This document shows, one piece after another, positions 6,693-13,859 of a DNA stretch of 13,859 nucleotides (positions within the stretch are counted from its first letter, which is position 1; every line of letters begins with the position of its first letter). The stretch is taken from positions 1 to 13,859 of the forward strand of contig JADZFJ010000016.1 in NCBI GenBank assembly GCA_020849935.1, read 5' to 3'. This DNA is from Crocinitomix sp. GTDB lineage: Bacteria > Bacteroidota > Bacteroidia > Flavobacteriales_D > Crocinitomicaceae. Made by a program: the position numbers and the translations under genes. A model generated the notes under the pieces. The model searched no databases, was not told the DNA's origin, and saw only the letters and a list, made by a program, of their open reading frames with translations.

Positions 6693-9389
6693 TTAATAAT
6701 TTTGACTGTAAAATTTCAGGTAGGCCTCCACATCTTTTAGCTTGTAGAGTTCACTGAAATTTTTAGCCGTGATTAAACAGATTTTAAAATCTGTAGCCGT
6801 TGTACCTAATACTCCAATTGATTTAGATGAGGCAAACGATTCTAAGTAAATTTTTGCCTTTGCAAGGTCATTGAATGATCGCACCACTAATAATTGCGAA
6901 GATTCACCCATTGGGGAGTCTTGAATCGATAGATTATCGGTTGGGTAATAAGCAGAATTAAAATTAGAAACTTTAATTTTTATTTCGGCGATATCACCTG
7001 CGTCTTTAGGAATGACAATCGCAAAAAAATGTTTTGTATCCGCTTGGAACACATAAGGGGAATCAACGACCACATCTGGTTCGACCAAAGCCTCACCTGA
7101 TTTAATTTTATTTAGGTACATTTTTGCCGTCATTCCCTCTTCTGACGTAGGTGAAATGGTAATCAATTCTCTTAAAGGTTGTGCAATTAACTCAACATTT
7201 CCAGGATCCATTTTACTTAATGCAAAGGCTTTCAATAAATAATATTTGTTCAAATATTTATTGGTTTTATCTTGGCTGATTACCTCGTTACATTTGGTTA
7301 CTACGGCTCCATAGCCACGGTTTCTATAATCTTTAAGGACATTCGTATATGCATCTAATTCGATACGAGCAGCAAGTTCTTTCTTTTTTGTATAATCCGG
7401 ATCAATTAAGATATTCGCGATTTCACTCTCAGGATATCTTTTTAAAATCAACTCTTTGTAATCGTTAGCTTTAGGATCAGATTTTTTTGAATACATCAAA
7501 TAGAGTTGGTAGAGCGAAGGCAATACTTTCGGATGCTCAATATTTCGATCGATGACTTGTTGAAAGTATGAAATAGCTTCTTTTTCTTCTTTTAATTGTT
7601 CTTTGTAAATAATTCCCAAATTATACAAAGAGTTAATTAAGATTTGATTTGAAGAGTCCACCGCGGCTTGGGTAAGCGGAATATCTTTCATTAAATCTTC
7701 GGCTGTGATTCCCTTTTTTTTCACCACCGAATCTACATCTGAACCATTGTCGCTGATGATTCCACCTGAGGAGGATTTGTTTGTTCTTCGCCAATTATCT
7801 TCTAAAGGCCTTTGACCCCAATATCCTCTAAAATCGTTGAAACCTGATTCAACTTGTTTCAAGTTAGAAAAATACCATTTTTTACCAGCGCCATTTCCTC
7901 CCAAATCTTGTTGGTTATTGATTCTGGCTTGCTGTTCAATTAACTTTTGTTCTGCGGCAATCCGATCACGTTCTTTTTTTTCTTCGATGTCTTTCGCAAT
8001 TTTTTCCAAGTATTTTTCACGATCTTTTGGTGGCATACCTCCCAATCGTTGCAGACTGTCTTGTAATTGAACCGTTTCGTAATGAAAAACAAGATCCGCT
8101 AAACCTAGGGCTTTATTTTTGATGGATTCATAATCCTCGTGTTCTTTTGGTAAAACCTTTACACAACTGTCGTAATATTTTTGAGCGCTTAGGTAGTCTT
8201 TTTCATTAAAAGAAATATCTGCTAATCGTTGGTAGCTGATACCCTTTTGACGATCATTTTTAATCGACCAACGTACGGAATTTGAATAATTAGCTTTTGC
8301 TGAAGGAATGTCAGGTTTTTTAACATCCAACTCGGCTAACGCATAATAAATTTGGTCTTTATATTCGACGTTTTTAGCGTCCACCAACATTTTATTGAGT
8401 TCTTTTACCAATAACGCGGTATTTCCAGTAGCAGATAAGGCATTTCGAATCTTTGCCTTAAAACGCATTTCATACGGAGCATTGGACTTGGTAACTTTGT
8501 CGAAACACTCGGCAGCGGCTTGATTATTTCCTTGATCGGAATAAAGTTGTCCGAGTGCAAAAAGATACCGGGCGCGTCGTTTTTTATTTTTACAAATTTT
8601 TATTCCTTCTTCTAAGTATTCAATCGCCTTTTTATCTTCGTCTTGCGCCAAATAAAATTCGGCCATTACAATTTGGTAATCGACTAATAATTTTTTTGGG
8701 AAAGGGGCTGGTTCATTGTCTTTTTCCTTGTCACTTTTTTTAGCCCGTTGTTTTTCAAGCTTTGAAGGTTTCTCTTTATCCTTTTCAGCTTCTTTTTTAC
8801 TTTCGGTATTGTCAATAGCTGTTTTTACCTGAGCTAATACTGCTTTTGCGGCGGGGAAATCACCTTGTGCAATATATGTCTTTGCCAACCAAATCCGGGC
8901 TTCATGCACCGCTTCTTCACTTCTAAAATATTCTGTCTCTGCAACATATTTTAATTTTTCTTCCGACTCATTGTATTCACCTTTGATATAATAAGCCCTT
9001 CCGATCACCAACCAATTGTCATCAATCCAACGGCAATTTTCATTCTTTTTATTTTTAATGACAGCAGGATTTGGCATACTGTGTCGAACGACAACTTTAG
9101 AACAACGTGCAATGGCGTCTTCTAATTGAGGAAACATGGCCGAAGCATCTTCGCCTTTTGGATACAAATCCAGCGGAATCACTTTTGAATAATCTTCTTG
9201 ATAACCAGATCGGTATGCTTCTAACGCTTCGTTAATGATTACGCCAGCATTGTAATAGCCATTGTATCGGGCGGTCATATTGTGATAGCCCTTGTTTAAC
9301 AAAGCATCTTTTTCTGTCGAACATGACGAAAGGATGCTGAGCAACAAAGCACAAAAAACGACAACCTTATTTAATTTTCCTGTATGCAT
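6693..9389 (-). CDS. sprE: SprE/PorW-family T9SS lipoprotein
   Basis: A lipoprotein of the type IX secretion and gliding machinery, called SprE in Flavobacterium and PorW in Porphyromonas. In the family it is needed for secretion and is thought to link the PorK/PorN ring to the outer-membrane translocon. The 898-residue protein has a lipobox LSSC with Cys23 as the lipidation site. The family signature NKGYHNMTARYNGYYNAG follows directly (32-49). TPR-like helices fill about 120-420 (for example 253-299). A conserved block KKWYFSNLKQ...WGQRPLEDNWRR lies at about 503-535, more TPR-like helices follow, and the C-terminal domain contains HFFAIVIP and SFNDLAKAKIYLESF. Two highly charged stretches stand out: about 195-233 (Lys/Glu-rich) and a likely coiled coil at about 455-492. 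Length is typical for the family. It has its own likely promoter overlapping the end of the hydrolase gene. Identification is confident. Confidence 0.93.
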   Translation of the reverse strand: MHTGKLNKVVVFCALLLSILSSCSTEKDALLNKGYHNMTARYNGYYNAGVIINEALEAYRSGYQEDYSKVIPLDLYPKGEDASAMFPQLEDAIARCSKVVVRHSMPNPAVIKNKKNENCRWIDDNWLVIGRAYYIKGEYNESEEKLKYVAETEYFRSEEAVHEARIWLAKTYIAQGDFPAAKAVLAQVKTAIDNTESKKEAEKDKEKPSKLEKQRAKKSDKEKDNEPAPFPKKLLVDYQIVMAEFYLAQDEDKKAIEYLEEGIKICKNKKRRARYLFALGQLYSDQGNNQAAAECFDKVTKSNAPYEMRFKAKIRNALSATGNTALLVKELNKMLVDAKNVEYKDQIYYALAELDVKKPDIPSAKANYSNSVRWSIKNDRQKGISYQRLADISFNEKDYLSAQKYYDSCVKVLPKEHEDYESIKNKALGLADLVFHYETVQLQDSLQRLGGMPPKDREKYLEKIAKDIEEKKERDRIAAEQKLIEQQARINNQQDLGGNGAGKKWYFSNLKQVESGFNDFRGYWGQRPLEDNWRRTNKSSSGGIISDNGSDVDSVVKKKGITAEDLMKDIPLTQAAVDSSNQILINSLYNLGIIYKEQLKEEKEAISYFQQVIDRNIEHPKVLPSLYQLYLMYSKKSDPKANDYKELILKRYPESEIANILIDPDYTKKKELAARIELDAYTNVLKDYRNRGYGAVVTKCNEVISQDKTNKYLNKYYLLKAFALSKMDPGNVELIAQPLRELITISPTSEEGMTAKMYLNKIKSGEALVEPDVVVDSPYVFQADTKHFFAIVIPKDAGDIAEIKIKVSNFNSAYYPTDNLSIQDSPMGESSQLLVVRSFNDLAKAKIYLESFASSKSIGVLGTTATDFKICLITAKNFSELYKLKDVEAYLKFYSQNY

Positions 9390-9425
9390 TCAATATATAT
9401 TCAACTCGGTTCAACGCCGAAAGAG

Positions 9426-9433
9426 CAAAATTA
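9426..9433 (-). promoter_or_regulatory. -7 promoter element for the SprE/PorW gene
   Basis: On the minus strand this reads TAATTTTG, an exact match to the Bacteroidota -7 consensus TAnnTTTG, 36 bp before the ATG. A start site near 9419 would give a leader of about 30 nt. No TTTG is found 19-21 bp upstream; the nearest (9462-9465) is 28 bp away. The support is the -7 match and its position only. Confidence 0.5.
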
Positions 9434-9440
9434 TTTGATT

Positions 9441-10220
9441 TTATTTAAAAATAATCATTTTCAAAGATTTAATTAACTCGTCTTTATTCTCCCACAAACT
9501 CATGTGTCCAGCATTTGCGATGGTAAATAGAGCAGGTTTGACGGTCAATTTTTCAATTTCTTCAATCATTTGACTCATTTTCACCACTTGATCAAATTCA
9601 CCTTGAATAATAGCCACTTTTCCAGTTTCTAGGACTTCGTGGTTGTTATTTCTATCTCTCATCCCTGCAGTAATGGCAATGATTTCGGAACTCGGTAAGG
9701 TGATGGCACGTTGTTTTAATTGTTCGATCACTCCCCTACATTTATTCCGATTTTCAGGCGCAAAAAGATTTGGAATAACTTCATTGATCAATCGAATTTT
9801 ATTGTCTCTTGCTACTTCAATAAACCGATTTCGATCTGCTTGTTTTTCGACCGAATCTTGCCAAAAATTAGAATGAATTAAGACTAACTTTAAATCTACC
9901 AGTTTTGCCAATTCCAATCCAACATATCCACCCAACGAATGCCCTAGGACAAAGGCATTGTGAATATTTTCAGCCTTAAAAAAAGCACCGAGTAATTGAG
10001 CGATTGCGGGAATGGAACAATAATCGCCATAAAACCTACTTTTTCCGTGGCAAGGTAAATCGACCAAGTAAATTTTACAATCTTCCTGATAAAATTCTTC
10101 GATTAGGTTCAGCCAAATCGTATGATCTTCTAAAAATCCATGCAAAAAGACAAGGGTTTGAGTCCCTTGCCCCTTTTGTACAAAATTTAATTCGAGATTC
10201 TCAAATTGAAAAACGTTCAT
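9441..10220 (-). CDS. Alpha/beta-fold hydrolase
   Basis: A 259-residue cytoplasmic serine hydrolase of the alpha/beta fold, with no signal peptide; the substrate is unknown. Oxyanion-hole motif HGF is at 27-29 and the VDLPCHGKS strand-turn at 53-61. The nucleophile elbow GHSLGG puts the nucleophile at Ser95. The acid is probably Asp210 (GEFD) and the catalytic base His239 (AGHMSLWE). A cap region lies at about 120-190. The pattern is close to the MenH/BioH-like esterase group, but neither menaquinone nor biotin genes are nearby, so no specific symbol is given. Its ATG directly follows the aminopeptidase P stop codon (TAAATG), which points to translational coupling and a shared mRNA. Confidence 0.88.
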   Translation of the reverse strand: MNVFQFENLELNFVQKGQGTQTLVFLHGFLEDHTIWLNLIEEFYQEDCKIYLVDLPCHGKSRFYGDYCSIPAIAQLLGAFFKAENIHNAFVLGHSLGGYVGLELAKLVDLKLVLIHSNFWQDSVEKQADRNRFIEVARDNKIRLINEVIPNLFAPENRNKCRGVIEQLKQRAITLPSSEIIAITAGMRDRNNNHEVLETGKVAIIQGEFDQVVKMSQMIEEIEKLTVKPALFTIANAGHMSLWENKDELIKSLKMIIFK

Positions 10221-11513
10221 TTATTGATTCATCAAATCTTCAATTTCTTCTACTTCAATTGGAATATTTCCCATTAAATTAACAGGACTTCCAGCAGGCT
10301 GCACGATCAAATTATCTTCGATACGAATCCCTAAATTTTCGGCAGGAATATAAATTCCAGGCTCGCATGTAAACGCCATTCCAGCTTTAATTGGTTCGGT
10401 CCACAAACCTAAATCGTGGGTATCTAAACCAATATAATGGGAGGTTCCGTGCATGAAATATTTTTTATAGGCTGGCCATTTTGGATCTTGGTTTTTGATG
10501 TCTGTTTGATCTATCAAGCCAAGAGCTAATAATTCCTTTTCCATTATTTTACCCACCTCGGCGTGATAATCGACAATAAAAGTGCCTGGTACAAGTAATT
10601 TTTCCGCTTCCTTTTTCACATGTAAAACAGCGTTGTAAACCGCCTTTTGACGCGGAGAAAATCGGCCATTTGCAGGAATACATCTCGTTAAATCGGAGGC
10701 GTAATTGGCATATTCTGCACCAAAATCCATTAAAATCACATCCCCGTCGTTACAGGCTTGATTGTTTTCAATGTAATGAAGAACACATGCATTTTTTCCA
10801 GAAGCAATGATTGGTGTGTATGCAAATCCTTTCGAGCGATTTCTTAAAAATTCGTGCATTAATTCGGCTTCAATTTCATATTCCATCACCCCTGGTTTCA
10901 CAAAATTAAGCAATCTGCGAACTCCCTTTTCAGTGATATTACATGCGTTTTGCATCAATTCAAGCTCGATAGTTTCTTTAATCGAACGCAAACGATGCAT
11001 AATAGGAGCACTTTTCTTAAAAGTGTGTGCAGGATACGCATTTTTTAATCTTTTAATAAAACGATCTTCACGCGTTTCCACAATTGTTGAAGCTCGTGTA
11101 TGTTCGTTGGTGTTGATGTAAATATTTTCCGCTTGAGCCGTAATCGTTTTTAAAATCGTGTCAAACTGATCTAACCAATACACATTTTTAATACCTGATG
11201 TCTCAAAGGCTTGATCCTTACTTAATTTTTCACCTTCCCAAATGGCGATGAGTTCGCTTGTTTCTTTTAAAAACAACATCTCCCGATGATCTTCATTAAA
11301 AGCATCTGGGTAAATTACGAGGATACTTTCCTCTTGATCAACTCCCGACAAGTAAAAAATATCCCGGTGTTGTTGAAAAGGCATGGTACTATCCGCACTA
11401 ATTGGGAAAATATCGTTTGAATTAAAAAATGCAATTGAATTAGGTGCAAGTGCAGCTTTAAATTTTTCGCGGTTCTTAATAAAAAGAGTTTTATCGATTT
11501 TATGGTATTTCAT
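10221..11513 (-). CDS. pepP: Xaa-Pro aminopeptidase (aminopeptidase P, M24B)
   Basis: A cytoplasmic metallopeptidase that removes an N-terminal residue preceding proline. The 430-residue length fits the family. The N-terminal creatinase/AMP_N-type domain (about 1-170) includes the typical FPISADSTMPFQQHRDIFYLSG. The C-terminal pita-bread domain (about 175-430) carries all five metal ligands: Asp263 (MDFGAEYANYASD), Asp274, His359 (HGTSHYIGLD), Glu384 (CEPGIYI) and Glu399 (GIRIED). His355 and His366 match other conserved active-site histidines. No signal peptide. It is the first gene of a leftward unit with the alpha/beta hydrolase, and diverges from prsA across a 225-bp gap with a plausible promoter. 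Confidence 0.95.
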   Translation of the reverse strand: MKYHKIDKTLFIKNREKFKAALAPNSIAFFNSNDIFPISADSTMPFQQHRDIFYLSGVDQEESILVIYPDAFNEDHREMLFLKETSELIAIWEGEKLSKDQAFETSGIKNVYWLDQFDTILKTITAQAENIYINTNEHTRASTIVETREDRFIKRLKNAYPAHTFKKSAPIMHRLRSIKETIELELMQNACNITEKGVRRLLNFVKPGVMEYEIEAELMHEFLRNRSKGFAYTPIIASGKNACVLHYIENNQACNDGDVILMDFGAEYANYASDLTRCIPANGRFSPRQKAVYNAVLHVKKEAEKLLVPGTFIVDYHAEVGKIMEKELLALGLIDQTDIKNQDPKWPAYKKYFMHGTSHYIGLDTHDLGLWTEPIKAGMAFTCEPGIYIPAENLGIRIEDNLIVQPAGSPVNLMGNIPIEVEEIEDLMNQ

Positions 11514-11545
11514 TTTTAACGATTGTATGGTTCTTTAATAGGGTT

Positions 11546-11578
11546 TAAAGGTACATATTTTTATTGTTTTCGCTCAAG
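11546..11578 (-). promoter_or_regulatory. Candidate promoter of the pepP-hydrolase unit
   Basis: Minus strand: CTTG at 11578-11575, a 21-bp spacer, then TACCTTTA at 11553-11546. Compared with the Bacteroidota pattern TTTG-N19-21-TAnnTTTG, each element has one mismatch and the spacing fits. It would give a leader of about 25 nt before the pepP ATG. Confidence 0.45.
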
Positions 11579-11711
11579 TTGCGTCGACAAGATCAAGACA
11601 AAAATAATATTCGGCCGATTTTTTACGCTTGAATGTTTCCAAATTCCCAAAAAAAAGACGTGTTTTCGCAATTTAACTAGGTGAAAACATATATAATTAA
11701 AGTTTTGTAGT

Positions 11712-11719
11712 TATCTTTG
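11712..11719 (+). promoter_or_regulatory. -7 promoter element of prsA
   Basis: TATCTTTG is an exact match to TAnnTTTG. A start site about 4-8 bases downstream (near 11724) would leave a leader of only about 15 nt before the prsA ATG at 11739. No TTTG occurs at the expected -33 distance (about 11688-11693); the TTTG at 11704-11707 is too close. Confidence 0.55.
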
Positions 11720-11738
11720 CGCTTCCAAAAATGAAAAA

Positions 11739-12665
11739 ATGTCATCAGGAGTGAAAATATTTTCAGGGCGTGCCACATTGAAACTAGCAACAGAAATTGC
11801 TTTACATTATGGCGTAGAACTAGGAAACGTGATCGTAACTGAGTTCAGTGACGGAGAATTTCAGCCTTCATTAGAAGAAACAGTAAGAGGACAGGATGTA
11901 TTTTTTATTCAATCCACCATGCCTCCTGTTGAAAATTTATTCGAGTTATTGTTAATGATTGATGCAGCAAAACGTGCTTCTGCAAAATCAATTATTGCCG
12001 TAATTCCTTATTTTGGATTTGCAAGACAAGATCGAAAAGATAAACCAAGGGTGGCAATTGGCGCAAAGATGGTGGCAAAAATGCTCGAATCGGCGGGCGT
12101 TGATCGCATTATGACCATGGATTTACACGCGGATCAAATTCAAGGCTTTTTTGAAAAACCGGTGGATCATTTATATGCTTCAACGATCTTTTTACCGTAT
12201 ATAGAATCTTTGAATACAGGCAATTTGATTATGGCAGCTCCAGATGCTGGTGGTGCTAAACGTGCAAATTCGTATTCAAAAAATTTAAATATCGGTTTAG
12301 CGCTTTGTCATAAACAACGAAAAGTTGCCAATGAAATTGCAGAAATGACTGTGATTGGAGAGGTGAGTGGAAAAGATGTGATTTTAGTGGACGACATGGT
12401 GGACACTGCGGGTACATTGGCAAAAGCAGCAGATTTATTTTTAGAAAATGGGGCAACCAGTGTTCGCGCAATTTGCACACATGCAGTGCTTTCAGGCGCA
12501 GCTTATGAGCGAATCATGTCCTCTGGATTAACCGAATTAGTTGTTACAGACTCAATTCCGTTAAAACAACCATGTTCAAAAATTAGGGTTTTATCGGTGG
12601 CTAAATTGTATGCAGATGTCATGCACAGTTTAATTCACCAAGAATCAATTAGTAAACATTTTTAG
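11739..12665 (+). CDS. prsA: Ribose-phosphate pyrophosphokinase (PRPP synthetase)
   Basis: Makes 5-phosphoribosyl-1-pyrophosphate from ribose 5-phosphate and ATP, feeding purine, pyrimidine, NAD, histidine and tryptophan synthesis. The 308-residue length is normal for class I enzymes. Motifs in order: start IFSGRAT (7-13), FSDGE (36-40), RASAKSIIAVIPYFGFARQDRK (79-100; ATP contacts), the flexible-loop region DKPR, the metal/PRPP region MDLHADQIQGFF (127-138; His130), PDAGGAKRA (168-176), and the ribose-phosphate binding loop VDDMVDTAGT (217-226). Nothing essential is missing. The start codon is supported by the conserved MSS.VKIFSG beginning. An out-of-frame ATG lies 8 bases upstream (see findings). 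It is followed by rplY after 52 bp, and probably co-transcribed. Confidence 0.97.
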   Translation: MSSGVKIFSGRATLKLATEIALHYGVELGNVIVTEFSDGEFQPSLEETVRGQDVFFIQSTMPPVENLFELLLMIDAAKRASAKSIIAVIPYFGFARQDRKDKPRVAIGAKMVAKMLESAGVDRIMTMDLHADQIQGFFEKPVDHLYASTIFLPYIESLNTGNLIMAAPDAGGAKRANSYSKNLNIGLALCHKQRKVANEIAEMTVIGEVSGKDVILVDDMVDTAGTLAKAADLFLENGATSVRAICTHAVLSGAAYERIMSSGLTELVVTDSIPLKQPCSKIRVLSVAKLYADVMHSLIHQESISKHF

Positions 12666-12679
12666 TACGTATATAAACC

Positions 12680-12703
12680 AACGTGTCAAAATAACAGCAC
12701 GTT
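12680..12703 (+). other. Short hairpin in the prsA-rplY spacer
   Basis: AACGUGU and GCACGUU pair as a 7-bp stem (one G-U) around a 10-nt A-rich loop, in the 52-nt gap between the prsA stop and the rplY start. There is no U-run after it, so it is not a terminator. It could be an mRNA stability or L25 control element; chance is also possible. Confidence 0.3.
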
Positions 12704-12717
12704 TAAACAAATAGAAG

Positions 12718-13338
12718 ATGAAAGAAGTATCATTGAGCGGTTCGGTAAGATCGAACGTAGGGAAAAAAGATGCGAAAGCCGTAAGAGTAAATGGAGATAT
12801 TCCATGTGTAATTTACGGAACAGGCAAACAAATCCATTTTAGTGTAAAACACATTGACATGGAAAAATTGGTATATACACCAGATGTAAATATCATCAGT
12901 TTAGAAATTGGTGGAACAAATTACCGTTCAATTATCCAAGACATTCAATTTCACCCAGTAACAGATAAAATTGTACACATCGATTTCATCGAATTACAAG
13001 AAAACAAACGAGTGAAAGTGAGCATTCCGTTAAATTTATTTGGTCGTTCGACAGGTGTTTTATCAGGAGGTAAATTGCAACAAATCTTTAAAAGAGTTAA
13101 AGTTTTCGCTTTACCAAATGATATTCCAGCTTCAATCGAAGTGGATATTACCAAATTAAAAATTGGACAATCTATCCGAATTAAAGACATTAACACACCA
13201 GCTTTGAACATTATCAATGCTCCAAATGCAGTTGTATGTTCAGTGAAAATGGCTCGTGGTGCGGTTGCAAATACTTCTCAAGACGATTTAGAGGAAGAGG
13301 AAGTAGAAGAATCTACAGAGGAAACAGCAGAAGCATAA
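12718..13338 (+). CDS. rplY: Large-subunit ribosomal protein L25, long Ctc/TL5 form
   Basis: Binds 5S rRNA in the large ribosomal subunit. The 206-residue protein is the two-domain (Ctc/TL5) form rather than the short E. coli type. The N-terminal 5S-binding beta-barrel spans about 1-92 (VRSNVGKKDAKAVRVNGDIPCVIYG, then FHPVTDKIVHIDF). The C-terminal TL5-type beta domain spans about 93-180 (VKVSIPLNLFGRSTGVLSGGKLQQ, LPNDIPASIEVDIT, LKIGQSIRI). An acidic Glu-rich tail follows from about 189, common in Bacteroidota members. It lies between prsA and pth, the usual bacterial order, and is followed by a strong terminator. Confidence 0.96.
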   Translation: MKEVSLSGSVRSNVGKKDAKAVRVNGDIPCVIYGTGKQIHFSVKHIDMEKLVYTPDVNIISLEIGGTNYRSIIQDIQFHPVTDKIVHIDFIELQENKRVKVSIPLNLFGRSTGVLSGGKLQQIFKRVKVFALPNDIPASIEVDITKLKIGQSIRIKDINTPALNIINAPNAVVCSVKMARGAVANTSQDDLEEEEVEESTEETAEA

Positions 13339-13360
13339 ACGAAAATTTTTCAATAAATTT

Positions 13361-13390
13361 AAAGGCTGTTACATTGTAGCAGCCTTTTTT
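13361..13390 (+). terminator. Intrinsic terminator after rplY
   Basis: AAAGGCUGUUAC and GUAGCAGCCUUU form a 12-bp stem (one U-G) around a 3-nt AUU loop, ending in a run of six U. It begins 22 bp after the rplY stop and ends 17 bp before the pth ATG. Confidence 0.9.
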
Positions 13391-13407
13391 GTTTAATTAC
13401 AGACATT

Positions 13408-13859
13408 ATGAAATATCTCATCGTTGGACTAGGAAATCCAGGACCTCAATACGCCGAAACACGACATAATATTGGTTTTAAAACCGTCGAGGAACTTGCG
13501 CAACAATTGGGTGCGACGTTTAAAACGGACCGTTTAGGCGATGTGGCGTATGCCAAATATAAAGGACGGGTATTGGTACTGCTTAAACCATCTACTTATA
13601 TGAATTTAAGTGGTAAAGCGGTTAATTATTGGATGCAACAAGAAAAAATTGGATTAGATCATGTTTTGATCATCACCGATGACTTGGCCTTACCTTATGG
13701 CAAATTACGCCTAAAAGGAAAAGGGAGTGATGGAGGCCACAATGGTCTTAAAGATATTTTCGCCGTTCTGAAAACAGATGCTTATGCGCGTTTGCGATTT
13801 GGTGTTGGTTCGTCTTTCGCAAAAGGGAGTCAAGTAGATTATGTACTCGGTGAATGGGA
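13408..13859 (+). CDS. pth: Peptidyl-tRNA hydrolase, 5' part (cut by window end)
   Basis: Releases tRNA from peptidyl-tRNA that has dropped off the ribosome; cytoplasmic and essential in most bacteria. The first 150 codons are present with no stop; the full protein is usually about 185-195 residues. Visible motifs: VGLGNPG (6-12; Asn10), TRHNIGF with catalytic His20, [10 protein letters not shown] (60-69; Asn66), the [13 protein letters not shown] region with the conserved Asp near 92, and [12 protein letters not shown] (106-117; His111, Asn112). The RFGVG block follows. The start codon is fixed by the conserved [12 protein letters not shown] beginning. An intrinsic terminator ends just 17 bp before the ATG, so expression depends on read-through or a promoter hidden in or before the hairpin. 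Confidence 0.95.
   Translation, partial: MKYLIVGLGNPGPQYAETRHNIGFKTVEELAQQLGATFKTDRLGDVAYAKYKGRVLVLLKPSTYMNLSGKAVNYWMQQEKIGLDHVLIITDDLALPYGKLRLKGKGSDGGHNGLKDIFAVLKTDAYARLRFGVGSSFAKGSQVDYVLGEW

Noticed and set aside
7837..8070. Plus-strand frame opposite the SprE/PorW gene
   Set aside because: Antisense to a conserved family block (WYF...LEDNWRR); a compositional shadow.
11704..11707. TTTG as the -33 element for prsA
   Set aside because: Only 4 bp from the -7 box, whereas about 19-21 bp are expected.

Overview
The window looks like a piece of a Bacteroidota chromosome, most likely order Flavobacteriales. The base composition is AT-rich. One predicted secreted protein ends in a type IX secretion system (T9SS) type A sorting domain. 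A SprE/PorW-family T9SS lipoprotein is present. Two start regions carry an exact Bacteroidota -7 element (TAnnTTTG). The closest family within the order is an inference only; the long CAP protein and gene style would fit Crocinitomicaceae-like marine or freshwater bacteria. I see no mobile element, CRISPR array, tRNA, rRNA or origin.

Left part (1-6692), envelope and secretion: a rightward gene encodes an 890-residue secreted protein that joins a CAP/SCP domain to what reads as an OmpA-like domain with an insertion. It converges on a leftward block. In transcription order (right to left) this block is a T9SS cargo protein, then three small paralogous proteins with a signal peptide and two hydrophobic segments. 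The paralog cluster has visible duplication history. A 216-bp segment holding the cargo gene's last codons, its terminator, the spacer and a paralog's signal-peptide codons occurs twice, 1,247 bp apart. The left paralog is a mosaic of the other two.

Middle part (6693-11513), leftward: aminopeptidase P (M24B), an alpha/beta hydrolase starting directly at the aminopeptidase stop codon, and the SprE/PorW lipoprotein with its own likely promoter. SprE/PorW is a machine part of the same secretion system that would export the neighbouring cargo protein.

Right part (11514-13859), rightward housekeeping: prsA (PRPP synthetase), the long Ctc/TL5 form of ribosomal protein L25 and peptidyl-tRNA hydrolase (cut by the window end). 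This order is common in bacteria. A strong intrinsic terminator lies between L25 and pth. The 225-bp gap between aminopeptidase P and prsA is a divergent promoter region. No stretch longer than 300 bases lacks a gene; the longest gaps are 11514-11738 and 6531-6692.
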